This document shows positions 1 through 6,199 of a stretch of 9,615 nt of DNA, piece by piece. Within the stretch, counting starts at the first letter, position 1. Each line of letters opens with the position of its first letter. Both the position numbers and the translations under genes were made by a program. The notes under the pieces are model-generated. The model worked only from the letters and a program-made list of their open reading frames with translations. It was not told where the DNA came from and ran no database searches. Location: positions 1 to 9,615 of the forward strand of contig JAAWDW010000173.1 of the NCBI GenBank assembly GCA_022793975.1, written 5' to 3'. The stretch is from Bacillota bacterium. Its GTDB lineage: Bacteria > Bacillota > Clostridia > Peptostreptococcales > Anaerovoracaceae.

Positions 1-1175
1 GATTCATAAACGATGCCAAAAAAGAATCTATAGACAAAATATTTGAAATGGCTGATATCTGCGGCAGTAACAAACTTCTCGCCGTTTCCGGCTGTCTTTC
101 GGAAAGATATAAAGACGAGCTTTATAAAGAAATGCCTGAAGCAGATATATTTATCGGTGTAAATGATTACGACAAGCTCCCCGATCTTATAACACAAGCT
201 GAAAAAGGCAAGCAGAATAAAAGTTTTAGAAGCGAATACTGCGATTTTAACGACCCCGGTCTGCGTAAAATACCGGAAAATCCATACACAGCTACAATAA
301 AAATAGCCGAAGGCTGCAATAACATATGCACATACTGCATTATCCCGCATATCCGCGGCAAATACAGAAGCCGAAAAATAGAAGAAATTAAAGAAGAAGC
401 AGAACGTCTTGCTGCCGCCGGTACGAAAGAGCTTATAATAATCGCTCAGGACATAACGTATTACGGTATGGATATATACGGAAAACTTGCTCTGCCCGAA
501 CTTTTAAAAGAACTCTGTAAAATTGACGGTATACGCTGGATCAGACTTATGTATTGTTATGAAGATAAAATTACAGACGAGCTTATAGAAACTATGGCTG
601 CCGAAGAAAAAATATGCAATTACATAGATATACCGATTCAGCACTCATCTGATAGAATCCTTAAAGCTATGAACAGAAAGTCTACCAAATCAACTATTAT
701 GTCAACCATATCTAAACTACGTACAAAAATGCCTGATATAAATATAAGAACTACGCTCATTACCGGTTTCCCTGGAGAAACAAAAGAAGATTTTGATGAA
801 CTTTATGATTTTGTCAGCGAAGTAAAATTTGAGCGTCTCGGAATTTTTGCTTATTCCCGTGAAGAAGGTACCCCGGCCGATAAGATGAAAGGTCATATAA
901 GACAAGATGTAAAAGAAAAACGCAGAGACAGCATTATGCTTATGCAGACGGAAATTTCTCTTGAAAAGAACAGAGAAAAAATAGGAAAAACACTTGAAAT
1001 CATTGTCGATGGTCGTGATGAAGACGGCAGTTATTATGGCAGAAGCAGATATGACGCTCCCGAAATCGACAATGCCGTGCTGTTTACATCCGAGAAAGAC
1101 CTTGCAGCAGGGGACTTCGTCAATGTAAAGATAACAGATGCTTTTGACTACGACCTTGTAGGCGAAACAATATAA
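1..1175 (+). CDS. rimO: Ribosomal protein S12 methylthiotransferase RimO (5' end missing)
   Basis: RimO is a radical-SAM enzyme with two iron-sulfur clusters that adds a methylthio group to a conserved aspartate of ribosomal protein S12. The reading frame is open from the first base (first full codon at 3), so the gene starts upstream. About 391 residues are visible of a usual length near 440. Seen in order: the end of the N-terminal UPF0004 domain, including the Cys in VSGCLSERY; the radical-SAM CxxxCxxC motif in EGCNNICTYC (codons at 315-338), followed by IIPHIRGKYRSR; IIIAQDITYYGMDIYG, which favours RimO over the tRNA enzymes MiaB and MtaB; DIPIQHSS; and a C-terminal TRAM-like segment ending AFDYDLVGE. 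The ATG at 48 is internal, because homologous sequence (FINDAKKESIDKIFEM) precedes it in frame. pgsA follows after 24 bases, a common pairing in Bacillota that suggests one transcript. Confidence 0.95.
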   Translation, partial: FINDAKKESIDKIFEMADICGSNKLLAVSGCLSERYKDELYKEMPEADIFIGVNDYDKLPDLITQAEKGKQNKSFRSEYCDFNDPGLRKIPENPYTATIKIAEGCNNICTYCIIPHIRGKYRSRKIEEIKEEAERLAAAGTKELIIIAQDITYYGMDIYGKLALPELLKELCKIDGIRWIRLMYCYEDKITDELIETMAAEEKICNYIDIPIQHSSDRILKAMNRKSTKSTIMSTISKLRTKMPDINIRTTLITGFPGETKEDFDELYDFVSEVKFERLGIFAYSREEGTPADKMKGHIRQDVKEKRRDSIMLMQTEISLEKNREKIGKTLEIIVDGRDEDGSYYGRSRYDAPEIDNAVLFTSEKDLAAGDFVNVKITDAFDYDLVGETI

Positions 1176-1199
1176 TAAATATTTCACGGAGGTATTTTT

Positions 1200-1724
1200 A
1201 TGAATTTACCTAACAAACTTACTATTATGCGTGTAATTGCCGTGCCTTTTTTCGTGGCGTTGTATATGATTGAGTACAATATCGCCGCCTTTGTCCTCTT
1301 CATAGCAGCGTCATTCACCGATATGCTCGATGGCAAAATAGCGCGTAAATACAATCTCGTCACTAATTTTGGTAAGATTATGGATCCGCTTGCAGATAAA
1401 ATCCTCGTTTATTCTGCATTCTGTCTTATGGTAGCTGACGGTACTGTGCAGGGATGGATGCTTATCGTAATACTCGCAAGAGAATTTACAATTGCAGGAA
1501 TGAGAACAGTTGCAGCATCAGACGGAATTGTCATCGCTGCCGGAATGAGCGGGAAAATAAAAACTGTGCTGCAGATGATCGCAGTTCCGCTTCTCATTCT
1601 TGGAGATTTTCCTCACGAATACGTACCATATGCCGCTCAGATATTTCTTTGGGCTTCTTTGATTATGACAGTGTATTCCGGGATAGAATATATTTGGCAG
1701 AACAGAAAAGTTTTTTCGATGTAA
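1200..1724 (+). CDS. pgsA: CDP-diacylglycerol--glycerol-3-phosphate 3-phosphatidyltransferase
   Basis: This membrane enzyme transfers the phosphatidyl group from CDP-diacylglycerol to glycerol-3-phosphate, giving phosphatidylglycerophosphate, the committed step to phosphatidylglycerol and cardiolipin. The 174-residue protein has the full CDP-alcohol phosphatidyltransferase signature: D41, D44, G45, A48 and R49, then G58, D62 and D66, with the family spacing DxxDGxxAR-x8-GxxxDxxxD. The start NLPNKLTIMR is typical of PgsA. Hydrophobic stretches lie at about residues 12-40, 66-92, 104-140 and 147-165, consistent with a polytopic protein. The ATG is set by GGAGG at 1188-1192, seven bases upstream. 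The length is normal. It lies between rimO and cinA with no terminator on either side. Other CDP-alcohol transferases share the signature, but the N-terminus and gene neighbours favour PgsA. Confidence 0.93.
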   Translation: MNLPNKLTIMRVIAVPFFVALYMIEYNIAAFVLFIAASFTDMLDGKIARKYNLVTNFGKIMDPLADKILVYSAFCLMVADGTVQGWMLIVILAREFTIAGMRTVAASDGIVIAAGMSGKIKTVLQMIAVPLLILGDFPHEYVPYAAQIFLWASLIMTVYSGIEYIWQNRKVFSM

Positions 1725-1784
1725 AGCTAAAATAAATTGAAAGTCTAAAATAAAACTCAATTTTAATTTTCGGAGGAATTATAT

Positions 1785-3053
1785 ATGAAAACAGCAATTT
1801 TATCGGTTGGTACGGAAATTTTATTTGGTCAGATAGTAAATACAAATACCGTATATCTGTCGCAGCAGCTCAATATGCTTGGTTTTGACGTTATGTATCA
1901 TTATACGGTGGGAGACAACACTACAAGACTTAAAGAGATGATAGATTACATTTTCCATGACTGTGACCTTATAATAACAACCGGCGGCCTCGGACCTACT
2001 CAGGATGATCTCACAAAGGAAACCGTATGTGAAGCGCTGAATGATAAACTTGTAGAAAATGCAGACGCTATGGACAATCTAAAGGCTCATTTCCAGCACT
2101 CCGTAATGACTGAAAACAATCTTAAACAAGCTTATCTTCCTTCACGTGCGACAATGTTCAGAAATGATACCGGTACAGCTCCCGGCTTTGCTCTCGAAGA
2201 CAATGGTAAAATGGTAATATGTATGCCCGGACCTCCGAAAGAAATGACAAAGATGTTTGAAAATCACGTGAGACCATTCCTTGAAAAGATGCAGGACAGC
2301 GTTATCTTCTACAAGACGGTAAGGACCATAGGTTATGAAGAATCAAGAATGGAAACGGAACTTCTCGATCTCATTGACAGCCAAACCGATCCAACGCTTG
2401 CAACATATGCAAAAGATACAGGCTGTACTGTACGTGTGGCCTCCAAGAGAAAGACTGCTGAGGAAGCAGAAACTGCTGTAAATGAAATGGTGGAAAAAGT
2501 ACTCGATCGCATAGGCGAATATGTTTACAGTACTGAAGACGAAGATATAGAGCAGGTAATAGCCAAAAAACTACTCGAAAAAGGTCTAACAATATCTGCT
2601 GCTGAAAGCTGCACTGCAGGTCTTTTCTCCTCGACCCTTGCAAATGTTCCCGGAATTTCGGCTGCTTTTAACAGAGGAATTGCCACATACAGCAACGAGG
2701 CAAAAATCGATGAACTCGGCGTAAAACCCGAAACGCTTGAAAAATACGGAGCTGTAAGCGCCGAAACCGCACTGGAGATGGCCAAAGGGCTTGCCGAAAA
2801 AACAGGTAGCGATATATGCCTCTCCGTTACCGGAATAGCGGGACCTGACGGCGGCACTCCGCAAAAGCCGGTCGGTCTCATATATGTAGCAGCAAATTAC
2901 AGCGATAAAGCCGCCGGAAAAAACGGCAGCGGCAGAAGCGAAACTGTAATAGAATACAGAAGAAATACTGCCAACAGAGACTGGAACAGAAGATTTTCCA
3001 CACTCAGGATGATGGAACTTGCAAATAAAATACTTGACGGCAAATTAGAATAA
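1785..3053 (+). CDS. cinA: CinA family protein (MoaB-like domain plus nicotinamide-nucleotide amidohydrolase PncC domain)
   Basis: CinA proteins join an N-terminal molybdopterin-binding-like (COG1058) domain, which in characterised members hydrolyses ADP-ribose-type pyridine nucleotide breakdown products, to a C-terminal PncC domain that deamidates nicotinamide mononucleotide to nicotinate mononucleotide. Visible here are GTEILFGQIVNTN (residues 9-21), TTGGLGPTQDDLTKE (65-79) and MPGPPKEM (147-154) in the first domain. The PncC motifs SAAESCTAG (271-279) and VTGIAGPDGGT (348-358) follow. At 422 residues the length is normal and both domains appear intact. The start has GGAGG at 1772-1776, eight bases before the ATG. 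The gene follows pgsA after 60 bases and lies just upstream of recA, an arrangement well known in Bacillota, but here a strong terminator separates the two. The link of CinA to competence is historical, and pyridine-nucleotide salvage is the better supported role. Confidence 0.93.
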   Translation: MKTAILSVGTEILFGQIVNTNTVYLSQQLNMLGFDVMYHYTVGDNTTRLKEMIDYIFHDCDLIITTGGLGPTQDDLTKETVCEALNDKLVENADAMDNLKAHFQHSVMTENNLKQAYLPSRATMFRNDTGTAPGFALEDNGKMVICMPGPPKEMTKMFENHVRPFLEKMQDSVIFYKTVRTIGYEESRMETELLDLIDSQTDPTLATYAKDTGCTVRVASKRKTAEEAETAVNEMVEKVLDRIGEYVYSTEDEDIEQVIAKKLLEKGLTISAAESCTAGLFSSTLANVPGISAAFNRGIATYSNEAKIDELGVKPETLEKYGAVSAETALEMAKGLAEKTGSDICLSVTGIAGPDGGTPQKPVGLIYVAANYSDKAAGKNGSGRSETVIEYRRNTANRDWNRRFSTLRMMELANKILDGKLE

Positions 3054-3088
3054 GAAAGAATAATTAAGCCGTATTTTATATTACTACT

Positions 3089-3123
3089 GCCGAATCCAAT
3101 GCATCATATTGGGTTCGGCTTTT
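3089..3123 (+). terminator. Intrinsic terminator after cinA
   Basis: A 12-bp stem is formed by 3089-3100 and 3108-3119 (GCCGAATCCAAT with ATTGGGTTCGGC, one G-U pair) around a 7-base loop. It is followed directly by TTTT at 3120-3123. It lies 35 bases after the cinA stop and should end the rimO-pgsA-cinA transcript before recA. Confidence 0.88.
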
Positions 3124-3168
3124 GTATAATGAAAGTCATAAATCTAAAATTAAACGTACATTTTCTCC

Positions 3169-3197
3169 TTGCACCTTATGGAAAAATATGGTATATT
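3169..3197 (+). promoter_or_regulatory. Possible distal recA promoter
   Basis: TTGCAC at 3169-3174 and TATATT at 3192-3197 are separated by 17 bases, a good fit to a housekeeping sigma promoter. The predicted start near 3204 lies after the cinA terminator and about 100 bases upstream of recA, so transcripts would read across the downstream promoter and the LexA box. The surrounding region is very AT-rich, so a chance match is possible. Confidence 0.45.
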
Positions 3198-3229
3198 TAT
3201 TTTATACTCAATTAAAATTAAATTTTCTC

Positions 3230-3258
3230 TTGACTACAAGTTATTTATCGGGTATTAT
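3230..3258 (+). promoter_or_regulatory. Main recA promoter
   Basis: TTGACT at 3230-3235 and TATTAT at 3253-3258 are separated by exactly 17 bases, matching the housekeeping (SigA-type) consensus at most positions. The predicted start is near 3265, directly at the left edge of the LexA box, so a bound repressor would cover the initiation site. Confidence 0.85.
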
Positions 3259-3266
3259 TTAGTAAA

Positions 3267-3278
3267 GAACAAGTGTTC
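3267..3278 (+). promoter_or_regulatory. LexA (SOS) operator of recA
   Basis: GAACAAGTGTTC fits the Gram-positive LexA/DinR box GAAC-N4-GTTC exactly, and the central AAGT fits the RNRY form. The flanking A and T-C-A make the outer bases palindromic as well (AGAACAAGTGTTCA). It begins nine bases after the -10 hexamer of the main recA promoter. LexA repression with induction after DNA damage is the expected mode of control. Confidence 0.9.
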
Positions 3279-3302
3279 ACATTCAAATCGGAGGTACATA
3301 AA

Positions 3303-4385
3303 TTGGCTGTAAATAAAAATGATAACAAAAACGGTAATGCTAATGACCGTGATAAAGCGCTCGCAGAAGCGCTGCTTCAGATAGAAAAGCAATTTGGAAA
3401 AGGCGCTGTAATGAAGCTCGGAGACGACGGCGCGAAAATGAATATAGAAGCCATATCGACAGGATCGGTAAGTCTCGATATGGCAACAGGTATCGGTGGA
3501 GTTCCTAAAGGGAGAATCATAGAAATATTCGGACCTGAATCCTCAGGTAAAACAACGCTTACACTGCATATAATAGCAGAAGCACAGAAAAACGGAGGCA
3601 AAGCGGCATTTATAGACGCTGAGCACGCACTCGATCCGGAATACGCAAGAAATCTCGGTGTAAATATAGACGAGCTTCTCGTTTCACAGCCCGATACCGG
3701 AGAGCAGGCTTTGGAAATCTGCGAAATGCTCGTGCGTTCCGGTGCTCTTGATGTAGTCGTTGTAGACTCTGTTGCCGCGCTTGTTCCGAAAGCTGAAATA
3801 CAGGGCGAAATGGGTGACAGCCATGTTGGTCTTCATGCGAGACTTATGTCACAGGCCTTAAGAAAACTTACAGGTGCGATAAACAAATCAAACGCCGCTG
3901 TAATTTTCATAAATCAGCTGCGTGAAAAAGTCGGAGTTATATACGGCAATCCTGAAGTCACAACGGGAGGACGTGCATTAAAATTCTATGCGAGTATGCG
4001 TATAGATGTGAGACGCGTTGAATCAATAAAATCGGGAGACACTGTACTAGGCAACAGAACAAGAGCTAAAATAGTTAAAAATAAGGTTGCCCCGCCATTC
4101 AAACAAGCAGAATTCGATATTATGTACGGACAGGGTATTTCCAAAGCAGGCGATATTCTTGATGCCGCAACAGAAGCAAAGATTGTCGATAAGGCAGGCT
4201 CATGGTACAGTTTCCAAGGTGAAAGAATAGGACAGGGAAGAGAAAACGTAAAAGATTTTCTGCTCAGCAATCCGGACATAATGGATGAAATTCAAAGGCT
4301 TCTTATGGAAACTCTGAAAAAAAATCAGGACAGTGAAACCGAAAGTGAACTCATCACAGATGAAGACGGTGTAGTTATCGAATAA
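3303..4385 (+). CDS. recA: Recombinase RecA
   Basis: RecA forms an ATP-dependent filament on single-stranded DNA, catalyses strand exchange and triggers LexA self-cleavage. With the start chosen here it has 360 residues. Walker A is GPESSGKTT (77-85) and the catalytic glutamate lies in DAEHAL (about E107). VVVVDSVAAL (151-160) is Walker B. Loop L1 (about 165-180) contains EMGDSHVGLHAR, and loop L2 (about 207-223) contains GNPEVTTGGRALKFYAS. The acidic tail ends DEDGVVIE. I chose TTG at 3303 because GGAGG at 3290-3294 stands eight bases before it and the protein then begins with the usual short basic lead. An in-frame GTG at 3273 lies inside the LexA box, close to the predicted transcription start, and has no ribosome binding site. 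The N-terminal lead is Asn/Lys-rich (about residues 4-14). recX does not follow; a lipoprotein gene does. Confidence 0.97.
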   Translation: MAVNKNDNKNGNANDRDKALAEALLQIEKQFGKGAVMKLGDDGAKMNIEAISTGSVSLDMATGIGGVPKGRIIEIFGPESSGKTTLTLHIIAEAQKNGGKAAFIDAEHALDPEYARNLGVNIDELLVSQPDTGEQALEICEMLVRSGALDVVVVDSVAALVPKAEIQGEMGDSHVGLHARLMSQALRKLTGAINKSNAAVIFINQLREKVGVIYGNPEVTTGGRALKFYASMRIDVRRVESIKSGDTVLGNRTRAKIVKNKVAPPFKQAEFDIMYGQGISKAGDILDAATEAKIVDKAGSWYSFQGERIGQGRENVKDFLLSNPDIMDEIQRLLMETLKKNQDSETESELITDEDGVVIE

Positions 4386-4432
4386 TTATATATAACACCA
4401 AATAAATGAATAGAAGAAGGAGCTTTTCACAA

Positions 4433-5050
4433 ATGAAAAAACAAAGCATATTTATTGCAGCAATTATGCTAATACTTGTATTAACTTCCTGCGGCAGCAA
4501 GAATCCATCTCCTACAGAAATAACAAACAATTTCTTGTCTGCCGTAAAATCACAAGACAGCAACATTTCATCATTCTATACCGGGGATACTGAGAATGAC
4601 AGTTTACTTTTTGATCTCTCCGATGTAGATGATTCTTTAGATGCAGAAATTTATAAACTTTTGGAAGAAAAATTATTATCTTTTGAATACGAAACATCAA
4701 ATGAGACTATTGAAGAAAACAAAGCAACTGTTGATGTTACCATTACTGCATACAATCTGGGTGAGGCTTATTCCACAGCTATAAGCGAATACATCGCAGA
4801 AGCTTTTTCGATGGCATTTTCAGGAGCTTCCGATGAAGAAATTAGTATGATAATGAATGATGCACTTATAGAAAATATTGAAAATGCCTCTTTTGATTAT
4901 ACAAAAATTGTAACTGTTCATTTGATAAATGATGAAAATTCCGGATGGTTAATTGATGATTCAGCGACAAATTCAGAACTTTTGAATGCTTTAAGCGGAG
5001 GACTTGCTGAAACAGTTCTCGGAATCGCTTCCGGTTTTAATGAGCTGTAA
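4433..5050 (+). CDS. Putative lipoprotein, function unknown
   Basis: I do not recognise a characterised family with certainty. The product of 205 residues begins MKKQS and has a hydrophobic stretch (residues 6-17) and the lipobox LTSC with Cys20, so it should be exported and anchored to the outer face of the membrane. The mature part is strongly acidic. It opens with a short helix-like segment (PTEITNNFLSAVKSQD), followed by alternating strand- and helix-like segments, with VTVHLINDENSGWLIDDS near residues 160-180. This resembles the small NTF2-like clostridial lipoproteins (DUF4878 or DUF5105 type), but that assignment is only an impression. ATG 4433 is preferred over the in-frame ATG at 4406 because AAGGAG at 4417-4422 precedes it and a proper signal peptide then starts at the Met. 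It lies 47 bases after recA with no terminator between, so co-transcription is likely. Codon use looks more AT-rich (more TTA and TTT) than in recA. Confidence 0.82.
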   Translation: MKKQSIFIAAIMLILVLTSCGSKNPSPTEITNNFLSAVKSQDSNISSFYTGDTENDSLLFDLSDVDDSLDAEIYKLLEEKLLSFEYETSNETIEENKATVDVTITAYNLGEAYSTAISEYIAEAFSMAFSGASDEEISMIMNDALIENIENASFDYTKIVTVHLINDENSGWLIDDSATNSELLNALSGGLAETVLGIASGFNEL

Positions 5051-5137
5051 ATAGATATACATACAGTTTGAATGCATAAATGCAGACAAAACGAACTGTG
5101 AGCCCGGCACCAGGTAAAAGTATGCATTAAAAAACAT
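5051..5137 (+). other. Intergenic stretch with imperfect inverted repeat, no clear terminator
   Basis: ACAGTTTG at 5063-5070 can pair with CGAACTGT at 5092-5099 (one G-U), with a small inner TGCA/TGCA stem at 5074-5084. No T-run follows, so it does not look like an intrinsic terminator. ATGCAT occurs at 5072-5077 and 5122-5127, with a further ATGCA at 5080-5084. A short GC-rich patch (5101-5113) stands out from its AT-rich surroundings. No gene is seen. Confidence 0.4.
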
Positions 5138-5166
5138 TTGACTTTTACTGCTTTTTATAGTATCAT
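5138..5166 (+). promoter_or_regulatory. Promoter of the rplU-rpmA operon
   Basis: TTGACT at 5138-5143 and TATCAT at 5161-5166 are separated by 17 bases. The predicted start near 5173 leaves a leader of about 80 bases before rplU, consistent with the regulated leader found there. Confidence 0.82.
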
Positions 5167-5172
5167 ATGAAT

Positions 5173-5254
5173 GTTGAGCCGCTCAGAACGGGTTTTTTGA
5201 AGTGCTTTTAAGCCACCCTAAATGGCGAGACTGGTTAGAGGAGGAAAATAAAAA
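5173..5254 (+). ncRNA. Probable ribosomal protein L21 leader (cis-regulatory)
   Basis: The untranslated region between the promoter and rplU has the position and conserved look of the L21 leader known from low-GC Gram-positive bacteria, thought to be an autoregulatory element. The stretch from GGCGAGACTGGTTAG (5224-5238) into the purine-rich ribosome binding site GAGGAGG (5238-5244) is the most motif-like part. Possible pairings seen by eye are GGGT 5190-5193 with ACCC 5215-5218, and GCCA 5212-5215 with TGGC 5223-5226. These share base 5215, so the two could be alternatives. The family assignment is from memory of the motif and was not tested against a covariance model. Confidence 0.6.
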
Positions 5255-5773
5255 ATGTACGCAGTAATTGAAACAGGCGGCAAGCAGTACAGAGTACAGG
5301 AAGGTGATGTTATCACAATTGAAAAGCTCCCTGTAGAAGCAGGCAGCAAGATCGAATTTGATAAAGTGCTCGTACTCGGCGAAGGCGCAGACATCAATGT
5401 GGGAGCTCCTTATATTGACGGAGCTAAGGTTTTCGGAAGTGTAGTTGAAAACGGTAAAGGACAGAAGGTTATCATTTTCAAGTACAAATCCAAGAAGGAT
5501 TACAGAAAGAAACAGGGTCACAGACAGCCATATACAATGGTAGAAATAACAGGTATCGGCAAAGACAAACCTGCAAAGAAATCAGCTGCTCCTAAGGCAG
5601 AACCTACCGAAACGGAAGTTCCGACTCAGGAAATTAACGAAGCAAAGGCTCCTTCGATTAAGTCTATGAAAAAAGACGAACTCATTGCTTTTGCCAAGGA
5701 AAATAATATTGCTATCGACGAAAAGGCAACAAAGCCTGTAATAATCGAAGCGATCGAAGCAGCACTTAAATAA
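5255..5773 (+). CDS. rplU: Large-subunit ribosomal protein L21 (bL21) with C-terminal extension
   Basis: bL21 binds 23S rRNA in the 50S subunit. Residues 1 to about 103 are a complete L21, starting YAVIETGGKQYRV and carrying the family signature FKYKSKKDYRKKQGHRQ (75-91). Bacterial L21 is usually 100-105 residues, but here it is 172. A Lys/Ala/Pro/Glu-rich linker (about 104-133) leads to a second compact segment (about 134-172) with the pattern of a helix-extension-helix fold, like SAP or Rho N-terminal domains: MKKDELIAFAKENNI, then a short turn, then PVIIEAIEAALK. Such folds often bind nucleic acid, so the tail may touch rRNA, but this is inference. The frame is continuous, with no sign of a frameshift. 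The start follows GAGGAGG by ten bases. rpmA follows after 46 bases, with no prp (ysxB) gene between. Confidence 0.95.
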   Translation: MYAVIETGGKQYRVQEGDVITIEKLPVEAGSKIEFDKVLVLGEGADINVGAPYIDGAKVFGSVVENGKGQKVIIFKYKSKKDYRKKQGHRQPYTMVEITGIGKDKPAKKSAAPKAEPTETEVPTQEINEAKAPSIKSMKKDELIAFAKENNIAIDEKATKPVIIEAIEAALK

Positions 5774-5819
5774 TAACCATAGCTAATTGTTTGATATATA
5801 AAAAGGAGGTGGCACCGAT

Positions 5820-6080
5820 ATGGCATCAAAGAAAGGTGTAGGAAGTTCAAAGAACGGCCGTGATTCCGAAAGTAAACGTCTTGGTGTAAAGACAGGCGAC
5901 GGTCAGTTTGTAAGTGCCGGAAGCATTCTTGTAAGACAGAGAGGAACTAAATTCCATCCGGGAAATAATGTAATGAAAGGTGGAGACGATACTCTGTTTG
6001 CTACAATCGAAGGAACTGTAAAGTTCGAGAGATATGACAAGAAAAGAAAACAGGTAAGCGTATATCCTAAGGAAGCTTAA
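5820..6080 (+). CDS. rpmA: Large-subunit ribosomal protein L27 (bL27)
   Basis: bL27 lies near the peptidyl-transferase centre, and its N-terminal tail reaches toward the P-site tRNA. The 86-residue protein carries GSSKNGRDSESKRLGVK (residues 8-24) and VRQRGTKFHPGNNV, both typical of the family. It begins MASKKGVGS, that is, already at the mature N-terminus. Most Bacillota L27 proteins carry about nine extra residues (ending in a QFFA-type motif) that the protease Prp removes. Here an in-frame TAA at 5799-5801 and an AAAGGAGGT ribosome binding site at 5802-5810 exclude any such extension. The prp gene that usually lies between rplU and rpmA is also missing. The gene should be co-transcribed with rplU and is followed by a strong terminator. 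Confidence 0.96.
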   Translation: MASKKGVGSSKNGRDSESKRLGVKTGDGQFVSAGSILVRQRGTKFHPGNNVMKGGDDTLFATIEGTVKFERYDKKRKQVSVYPKEA

Positions 6081-6091
6081 GATTACATGAT

Positions 6092-6124
6092 AAATCTCCG
6101 GTAAGAAAATACCGGAGATTTTTT
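6092..6124 (+). terminator. Intrinsic terminator after rpmA
   Basis: A perfect 12-bp stem is formed by 6092-6103 (AAATCTCCGGTA) and 6110-6121 (TACCGGAGATTT) around an AGAAAA loop. The 3' side runs into a T-tract that ends at 6124. It lies 11 bases after the rpmA stop, so the ribosomal protein transcript should mostly end before obgE. Confidence 0.92.
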
Positions 6125-6151
6125 ATTATTTATTTATATAAATTAAATATT

Positions 6152-6174
6152 CTGCGCAAACAATAAATGTGCAG
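6152..6174 (+). repeat. Small inverted repeat upstream of obgE
   Basis: CTGCGCA (6152-6158) can pair with TGTGCAG (6168-6174) with one G-U, around a 9-base loop. It stands 12 bases before the obgE ribosome binding site. It could be a leader hairpin or an operator, but it could also be chance. Confidence 0.35.
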
Positions 6175-6199
6175 TTATAATCCGAAAAGGAGGCATTCT

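Noticed and set aside
717..1187. Long open frame on the minus strand opposite rimO
   Set aside because: It lies wholly within the rimO coding region, has no ribosome binding site, and reads as low-complexity aromatic/Lys-rich sequence unlike a real protein.
1734..1763. Terminator between pgsA and cinA
   Set aside because: AAATTGA and TCAATTT form only a 7-bp, nearly all A-T stem with a 16-base loop, too weak to call.
2371..2881. Three overlapping minus-strand open frames opposite cinA
   Set aside because: They are antisense to the conserved PncC domain and have no recognisable domain or start signal.
3273..3302. GTG start for recA
   Set aside because: It falls within the LexA box, close to the predicted transcription start, with no ribosome binding site; TTG at 3303 has GGAGG eight bases upstream.
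5063..5099. Terminator after the lipoprotein gene
   Set aside because: The inverted repeat is imperfect with a large loop and no T-run follows.
5101..5113. GC-rich patch as a tRNA remnant or attachment site
   Set aside because: It is too short, with no cloverleaf arms, no matching direct repeat in the window and no integrase.
6176..6181. TATAAT as an obgE promoter -10 box
   Set aside because: There is no -35 match at 16-18 bases upstream, and the start would fall in the ribosome binding site.
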